Source: Dioscorea cayenensis subsp. rotundata (lineage: Eukaryota; Streptophyta; Magnoliopsida; Dioscoreales; Dioscoreaceae). Taken from it: a DNA stretch of 64,000 bases. The translations under genes and the position numbers were made by a program. Shown here piece by piece: positions 56,875 through 64,000 of the stretch. Numbering within the stretch: the stretch's first letter is position 1; every line of letters begins with the position of its first letter. The stretch spans positions 186,001-250,000 of the forward strand of contig NC_052482.1 in assembly GCF_009730915.1 (NCBI RefSeq), given 5' to 3'. The notes beneath the pieces were generated by a model. That model was not told where the DNA came from. It did not search any database and saw only the letters and a program-made list of their open reading frames with translations.

Positions 56875-57325
56875 GGGTGTAAAGGATATACTACTATTCA
56901 CAAGTTAATTACTTGAGTTTAACAAACTCGATTCGCTTATGGTCAAGTTGAGCTCAAGTAGTTGAACGAGCCAAGTTCGAGTATCTTAATACTTGACTCG
57001 AGTGCTCGCTAGCTTAATTGAGTACTTGTATTTATGTGTGTATATATACTATATACTAGTTTGTTTTATATATAATTGTGTTCGAGCTCGAGTTCGAGTT
57101 CGAGTTCGAGTTTGAGTATAACAATATCTATAAATAAACAGAGTTTTTTAGCTTTTATCGAATTTAATCGAACGAGCTCAAGTAGCTCGATTTATGTATC
57201 GAGTCGAACTCAATTTACAAAAACAAAACTTGATCGAGTTCGAGCCGAGTATCGAGTATTGAGTTTTTAACTGAGCTCGAGCTCGAGTAACTTACTGCTC
57301 TGCTCGAACTCGATCGATTACACCC
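56875..57325. mobile_element. MITE-like element rich in TCGAG repeats
   Basis: A 451-bp segment starts GGGTGTAA and ends with its inverse TTACACCC. The interior is full of CTCGAG, TTCGAG and GAGCTCGAG words in both orientations, with a run of TTCGAG units at 57084-57109. I recall this end-and-interior pattern as a common plant MITE class; the superfamily is not certain. Flanks (atagtt and tattgtt) give no exact target duplication. Confidence 0.6.
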
Positions 57326-58145
57326 TATTGTTGACAATATTTGAGTAGATGCTTTCACCAATGGCTTAATTAGGTATAATTAGTTCCCCCAATTGAAAAA
57401 CATGGATGGACGCCAAATTAATTATAAGCATGTGGCAGACCAAGGATTAATGGTTGCTTAATTTCAACTATAATTTTAATAACATTCACATTATAGAGCT
57501 TGTTTACTTCTCATCCCAATTTGTATCAAATTAAGTAACATACTTTTCAGCATTCAATTTTTCCATCACTAGCTAGCTTGTATTTCTTTAATTTTCCAAG
57601 AGCTAGCATTAGTGTTACAGCAAACAAACAAGTTCTTAACCATTATAAAAAAATTATAAAAGCAAACCTTTCCATTGGAATTATCAAGGTATTCCTATAA
57701 AAGTTTGCAATAGAAATTTCCTCCATTTTGGGTTAATGGATGGGAGAATAAAAATAGCATAACTCGTTGGAAGCAATTGTAATAACAAACCACCATTTAC
57801 GGATATAGATTCATAATCCAAACCCTACGGCCTCAGTTGAGAACACACAAACTAGACGATTAATTTCTGGTCCGTATGCACGTCATTTTCATTTAAAACA
57901 ACAACAACACTATCATAAAGAAAAAACACCAAAACAAGTATGACCAAGTATGACAATGGATGGGGCATGTGATTCCATTGTATGATAGTGACAAAGGAAA
58001 AGATAATGAGAAGGAGAAAGAAAGGTCATGGTCCCCCCTCATTTGCTTTCATTGATCTATTCCTAACCACATTTAATTTCTTGCATTGCAAAACAAAGGA
58101 AAGATCAGGTCCATATCTACCAAATTAACGTCCCTCTTTCTATGT
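57326..58145. other. Intergenic upstream of the thioesterase gene
   Basis: AT-rich, without a recognised gene. It presumably holds the promoter of the gene starting at 58146. Confidence 0.5.
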
Positions 58146-59597
58146 ATGATAAACATGATTGGAGAGAAACAACCATCTCCGGCATCAATCACGGCAAAGC
58201 TAGACCGGACACTCCATGCAATTGGCTTCCAATATGAGCTCGTCTCACCAGAGAGAATCGTTGGACGTCTACTAGTCACTGAGACTTGTTGCCAGGTAGC
58301 TTGACTGTTTTAATAGTTTGTTTCATGTATCTATTATGCTTGAATATTATGCATGTTGTTTTCTGTGAATGGTTTCAGCCATTTGACGTGCTGAGTGGAG
58401 GAGTATCAGCTCTGATGGCCGAGTCCATGGCCAGCTTAGGAGCCTATGTATCGTCCGGCTTTAAAAGGGTCGCCGGTGTTCAGCTTGCTACCAACCATCT
58501 CAGGGCAGTTTTGCTTGCCGACGTTGTGGAAGCCGAGGCCAGGCCTATCCAAGCAGGCAAAACCATTCAGGTATACATATATATATACACACATATATAC
58601 ACTATTTAATTTCTGTTGGCAAACCAGAAAAAAAAAACTCCAAATTATAGCACAATCGATAGCATAGCATTCATTTCATCAATTAATAGTATGAATACAT
58701 CAACAAGATAAGTAAGAATTTAGATACACAGCTAGCGCAAGTGATGATAGAAAATTAATAAAAGTAATAAGTAACATCTTCTTTGCCTTAATTGTGCATC
58801 AGCAATTCCTAAAGATCAATGTTACGGGTTGTTGAACAATGCTTTCTAATTATTTATCCCTGTGGAACAAGAAAAACACCCATAAAGAAAAGTTACAAAC
58901 AAATGTGTTCAACCTTTTCTAAGTAGGTCAAATGTAACATCAAGAAAGAATGCCTCATGCCTGTAATAAATAATAATTTAATGAATAGTCGTTCTGGGGA
59001 CAAACATGTTCTTCCCAATCTCACAAAAAAGTCTTTAGCAATATATCATCTCTGTAGACTAATGCAAAGACATACATTTTCACACAATGTTATCTTGTTA
59101 CTATGCCTTTCGACCTGTCTATATTCAAGTTGTAATGTCCAAGAGTTTCTAGATTTTCTTCCGACTGACCTTTTCTTCGAAAGTAATAATGCAGATTACA
59201 AAACTTGACACGCTTCAATAAATGTTATCCACCAGATAAAAAATTGTGTCGAATAAATTGAAATCACAATCTTGAGTCTGACTAACAAGAATGGTGCTTC
59301 TGCTAATCAAAACAAAATTGCAGTATCTTTTACCACAGCAACTCAAGACATTAAACACAAATGGAATTACAACAAATTTCATTTGGAAGTTGTTTTAAGG
59401 GATCAAATCAATCAATTCAAATATGCAAATTCTCTGTTTATAAGGTATGGGAGGTTCATATTTGGAAGATTGAACCTACAACAGCAGTGAAGAAAGTATT
59501 GGTATCAACATCCAGGGTTACTCTACTATGCAACAGACAAGCACCAGAGGATCTCAAAGGATATGAACAGACAGTCAAGAGTTTTGCGAAGCTTTGA
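58146..59597 (+). CDS. DHNAT1-like: 1,4-dihydroxy-2-naphthoyl-CoA thioesterase (hotdog fold), peroxisomal (164 aa)
   Basis: Three exons: 58146-58295, 58379-58570, 59445-59597, GT-AG, all in phase, total 165 codons. The protein follows plant DHNAT1 closely: LDRTLHAIGFQYELVSPERI, VTETCCQPFDVL, GGVSALMAESMASLGAYVSS, FKRVAGVQLATNHLRA, then GKTIQ and VWEVHIWKI. Glu65 in SALMAE is the likely catalytic acid of this 4HBT-type hotdog fold. The enzyme removes CoA in phylloquinone (vitamin K1) synthesis, a peroxisomal step. The last residues AKL form a PTS1 peroxisome signal, which supports the call. The family's conserved HGG reads SGG here (Ser56). A second ATG at 58155 is an alternative start. Confidence 0.92.
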
Positions 59598-59600
59598 AAA

Positions 59601-61508
59601 TTAAAACATTTTCATCCAATAATGGCTCTGATTTGTAAACATTGAATGAAGCAAAATGCAATATAAACGTGAATATAGCAATTTTTTTAAATAAATTAGT
59701 AGTTTATCCAATTTTTTTTTAAAAAAAAACACATGAATATAGCATAGAAGGGTTACAGTATCAGTTGTAGATTTACTTCTTCCTCCACGAGAGCTTCGCC
59801 TGTCTGTTCTTTCTTTCTTTCTGTGCTGCCTTCCAGATAATATGTTCCTTCAAAACACGAAACAGGCAAAAGTCAACAGTGGAGAATAAATAATCTCACT
59901 ATAAATCCCAATTTTCAAAAGCAACAACAACTGCTACATAGCTACCTTAGATTGCTCAATTTAGAAGTCAAATCGTTAATCTCCATTCCAGATAGTCTTA
60001 GAGAAGATAAAGTGCCCGGTACTTCTTCAGATACTACTTTGGACAATTTCTCACTTGATACTTTCAACCTTCTAAAGGCCTGGAAATGCAACCCTCCATA
60101 TCCATTAGCAGAAAACAAACACAAAGGAACTTTGGGTTACTAGAGAACTCACGTTCTTTGCAGGAAAGGAGATGATGGTCAATGTGAAAAATGATCCTAC
60201 AACCTGCAAGACTAAGAAAATCAGAGCAAATAGTGCTACATTTGGCCACTTCAACTTTATGGCAACCAATTGGACCGTTGAGTTATAAATTATGGAATGA
60301 CATGCTGATATAAATCTCGCATGCTTGATCTTTATGGTTTCACATGCCTTGTGAATTCTCTGTCGGCCAGAAAATAGCAATCTATGCATGATTACTTAAA
60401 AAAAAAAAAAAAAAATTGATGATACAAATGCGGGAAAGAGAAACAGATTTAAAACTTCAAGCAGGGCCAGATTAACACCAAACAAAATCCATTCCCACCA
60501 TTGATTTAATTCCAATTGCTTCCATTTTAAGTGTGGATCTAACAGAATGTGAAGGGCATGATCAGTTAAATGATAAAAATTTGTGTTTCAAGATACTTGG
60601 AGGATCCCTCTCGAGATGGTTTTTTGTTGATACATTTTGTTAAGTGAACCAGAGTGCTGATAACAATGACAGGAACCTTATCATTCTGTATTTTCAAAAC
60701 ACGGAGGAAAAAAAAAAAAACATTCTTTCAAATATTTAATTTCACTTAAAATATCAAATCCAACGAGTCTTCATTATCTGGCATAGGCCTCCACCAGGCT
60801 TCCACTAAACTCCAACTTAGAAAATTCAACCAAGCAAATGTGGATAAACATAGTGGAGTTCACATGGATCAAGCCAATAGGGTCATCCTCCACAATTTCA
60901 ACAAGGGACATCTACAAAAACACAATGAAATCACAACCTAATTGAAAGCCCAATCTTGAGACTGTTCAACAATCCAAAGTATCAACTTTTCAAATCGCCA
61001 TTGGTTGTAATCTTATCTAATAGCAATCAAAACCATCTACTAGATATCCTATCAAACTGAAATTCTAATATTAGTCTTGGAATCCGGAATTAAAACTCTT
61101 CAATGATTAGACCAATTAGACAAGGAATAACAAACAGAAATAGTTAATTGTTCCTAAAAAGATCACAACTTGAATAAGAGAAATAAAAAAAGTACATTCC
61201 TTTTCCCTACCAACAATGCTAGCAAACCAATAAGGAAGAAGAATTACCGCAGTGAGAACGAATAGAACGGAGAGAAGCCCTAGTTCCGGGCCGGGAAGAA
61301 GCTCTGGAGCTCTAACGGGAGGAGACACGGAAGAATGGGAGAGAAGACCCAGATGATCCAACCTCTCAGACCCTAGAACTGGCGCGTGTTCTCGCGAATT
61401 GAGCTTGCAGCAGAGGAACGGCGGTGGATTTCTCCGGCGAGCCGGCGGCCGGGAAGGGGTGGCCCGCTTCCATAGCGCCAGCGGAGACGAGGAGATCAGA
61501 GTCGCCAT
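59601..61508 (-). CDS. Putative plastid single-pass membrane protein with coiled coil (C-terminus uncertain)
   Basis: Exons on the minus strand: 61508-61248, 60203-60153, 60079-59946, and a last exon from 59847 running open to a stop at 59601. The N-terminus (MATLISSSPLALWKRATPSR) is Ser/Arg-rich, as in chloroplast transit peptides. One membrane helix is built across the first intron, LGLLSVLFVLTA plus VVGSFFTLTIISFP (about residues 76-101). A helical segment follows: AFRRLKVSSEKLSKVVSEEV, SGMEINDLTSKLSNLR. I recognise this as a conserved plant protein of unknown function but cannot name it. The final exon is basic (SGRQHRKKERTDRRSSRGGR) and then reads into a short LINE-tail insertion, so its true end is doubtful. 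Intron 1 is about 1.0 kb (60204-61247). Confidence 0.65.
59681..59730 (+). mobile_element. 50-bp LINE tail insertion with target duplication
   Basis: The segment contains TAGTTTATCCA followed by T and A runs, matching the 3' ends of the LINEs at 23050 and 45530. It is flanked by ACGTGAATATAGCA (59667-59680) and ACATGAATATAGCA (59731-59744), a 14-bp duplication with one mismatch. It is an extremely 5'-truncated LINE copy. Confidence 0.7.
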
Positions 61509-64000
61509 GGAGGATACGAACAGGATCGTTAGGTACGGATGAGATCGACGGTTATCGTTAAACACTTGTGATTCAATCTGAACCGTTCATCAAGCATAAG
61601 CTCCATAAAATGCCACGTCTAGTATCAAGATTCGTGTTCTTCTCTTGTATTAAATCATGTAACTATGGCCAAAACTTTGCAAACTTTTTTTATCTACTTA
61701 AGAGTTAATAATCTTTCTGATATGTTTTAATTTTTCCCAAAATTAAGTTCTTTGATGATGAAATTTATACATATTAATTGACTGTAAATTCAATGAATAA
61801 AATGCTGAAATATACATTTAATTTGTGCATGCTTTCAATTGAGCCCAATTGCAGAAATTGAATTGGGCTTGTTATACATAATGAATCCATTATCCATGCA
61901 TGATATAATTAATTTCTTTGCCAATTGTTTTATACTCAATTAAATGGAAATCTATCTTTTTTTCTAATCAATTTGAACACAAGAACACAAAACTTCAAAA
62001 AAGTTGCAAACATTATACAACGTTTTCAATGTGATTAATTTATTGTTATTTTTTCTCCTATAATATTCTACTGTTTTTTTCCTACTTTTCACATAGGATC
62101 GAGTTCTTTCTAATTGTAATTATTTTCAGTCAAAGGTCTACAAATTAAAGGTTTTGTCTGAGGATTGAGATGGTGATAACCTATTGGTTTATGCCGACAC
62201 ACGTTAGTCATTAGTTGAAAGAACTAAGAGACAAAAAACAATGGATGTGGATTCCACTAATTAATTAGGTTTAAATCCACATAACAAAAAATCTTGTCAG
62301 ATAATAATTAAATGGGAAGAAAGTTTCATACAATAATTGTTTGATGGTTTTTTTTTATATATAATTTTCAGAATTAATTTGCTTTACTAGTTTCATGCTA
62401 TGCTGGTGTGTGTAAACTACTTTTTTATTTTAATTTTTTTAATGCTTTTCTGCTCCTTTTTTGTTTGTCTTTGAAATATATGCATTTGCTTCTTAGTAAT
62501 TACATAAGCAGCAGATGAACTAGCTAGCTAATACAAACCATATTCATGACCAAACACTACCTAGTAATTAATTAGGACATGTTTATAATGCTATATAATC
62601 AGATTGGTAATTAAGTAAATTGGCATCTCATTTAATTAATACTGCATGTAATTAATTGCACTAGAGTTCATTGTCATTCTTATGGAAATGAACTAATGAA
62701 GTGATCAACGACAAATCAAATTCATGCATGAAAATGGCTGGGCTAGCTTGATATTGAACAGGTACCCATCTGTATTAATTCTCTGTAGACCACCCATCTT
62801 TGACTGACTTGGCCACCATCACATCTATCCCAAAGACTTCATCATGGTCCATAGAGAAGAGATAAATAAATATCTAATCCACTTTCACACTCGATCTGCT
62901 TTGGTATATATATTTTTTAGATGATCATAGACAATATCTAATTTTTTAGTTAAATTATATCTTGATGACAATATAGTGACCTATCTATCAATCTAGCTAG
63001 CTAGTAGTCTTGGGACTTGGAAGAGATAAGATGAAAGAGAAATAATCAAAAGGAATCCAAAGGTAAGGACAAGGCAAGATGAAGGAATGAAGTCTCTATA
63101 TGACTATATCTATCTATCAATCAATCTTGTGATCCCTCTCATGTACAACTTGCAATGTTAGCTATATAACTTGTTTGAAAAGGCCAGTAAGCCTCTTTGT
63201 GGTCCTTACAATATTCCAAAGCATCCATTTCCTTTGTGGGAATGCTTTGCCCTTGAATCACTTGAAAGTTGAAACAATATGTGCCTTCTTATTGACTTTC
63301 TTGGGTGAGTACTATTTACTTCTCTCATAACTAATAAAAATATCTAATATATATATATATATGATCTAGATGATACATGAGTATATAGTAGATTAAAGAT
63401 GGATGATGATCAAATTAATTAAGAAGCTCATGTACTTCAAAAGTCTGGTTAAAGAAAAGGTCTAAAAACGACTTCAAATATCTATACAAGGACATGATAT
63501 ATATATAGTCTAGAAAGAGAAATTAATAAGGTCACCAAGAATTCCTTGACATAAAGGAGTGGGTTCCATATATTTAACAACAACTTTGACGCTAGACCTA
63601 AAAAGGGCATTAAAGGTAGGTCCAAGTCCTTGAGCATCTAAACCAATGGAAAATGAAAGACAAGTTATCACTTCCAACAGGTCTGCTTCCAAGTCATACA
63701 TTTATATATATGTTTGAAATATATATATATATATATGCTTAATTGTTCTTTGGGTGAGAAAGAGATTGAACACATGGGCTTCTTTTTCCCATTATTTCCA
63801 TGGTCTCTCTTCTTTCAAAGACCACTGAAAATTATTAAAAAGATGACTAGTAGTAAGCTGTGGGTGGGGACACAACAACAACAACAACAACAACAACTAC
63901 TACTACAACCTCAACTACAACATGAGAAGAACCATTTTATTATCAAAGTGAAGGGCATAAAGGCAAAAGCATCTCTTTGTCATTTCCCTTCACATTTTAG
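61509..64000. other. Intergenic, no gene recognised
   Basis: About 2.5 kb of AT-rich DNA. A CAA microsatellite lies at about 63868-63896 and a TA run at 63345-63361. The minus-strand frame at 63510-63701 (63 residues) matches no family I know. The ends of neighbouring genes may lie beyond the window. Confidence 0.5.

Noticed and set aside
63510-63701. Minus-strand frame of 63 residues near the right end
   Set aside because: It reads like protein but matches no family I know and has no supporting splice or promoter signal. It could be an exon of a gene outside the window, but that cannot be shown.

Overview
This is about 64 kb of AT-rich nuclear DNA from a flowering plant. The evidence is split genes with GT-AG introns, plant-only families (phytochrome-interacting bHLH, Aux/IAA, PLS-type PPR, RCI2/PMP3, GH19 chitinase) and typical plant transposons. 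I cannot name the species from sequence alone. The gene models were assembled by eye from splice sites, and every multi-exon model listed with a start and stop sums to a whole number of codons.

The left third (1-23.2 kb) is mostly mobile DNA. It holds a 5'-truncated LINE, a non-autonomous CACTA element with an ATA target duplication, a decayed Mutator-like transposase, and a 10.8-kb Copia element (GTAAG duplication) whose integrase is split by a 6.1-kb Athila-like Gypsy element (GGTAT duplication). After these come a TA/CA microsatellite and a LINE 3' end inside a MITE-like sequence. The Gypsy element encodes one unbroken protein in which Gag-protease runs straight into the post-integrase tail, with no reverse transcriptase, RNase H or integrase core.

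The central part (23.5-49.5 kb) holds a CYP72-clan (CYP709-like) P450 on the minus strand, a tRNA-derived SINE just upstream of a PLS/E-type PPR gene with no usable ATG at its 5' end, a seven-exon PIF3-like bHLH gene (minus), two nested solo LTRs, a four-exon non-canonical Aux/IAA gene without the degron, and a small RCI2/PMP3 membrane-protein gene with a G-box/ABRE and TATA promoter. A segment at 1.1-2.9 kb recurs at 35.8-36.7 kb. The two copies differ by a relocated, inverted block, and each carries a different insertion at the same place.

The right part (52.5-61.5 kb) holds a GH19 chitinase (minus) with a W-box cluster upstream, a small DUF761-like gene built on 99-bp tandem repeats, a peroxisomal (AKL-ending) 1,4-dihydroxy-2-naphthoyl-CoA thioesterase gene, and a convergent gene for a putative plastid membrane protein whose predicted stop lies only a few bases from the thioesterase stop. 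The remaining 2.5 kb is AT-rich with no recognised gene.

The genes do not form a pathway. P450, chitinase, RCI2, Aux/IAA and PIF3-like genes all belong to families involved in hormone, light or stress responses, but their adjacency looks incidental. The clearest results are the insertion structures with exact target duplications and a few unusual proteins: the Gag-protease-tail fusion, the 99-bp-repeat protein, the degron-less Aux/IAA and the thioesterase with SGG in place of HGG.
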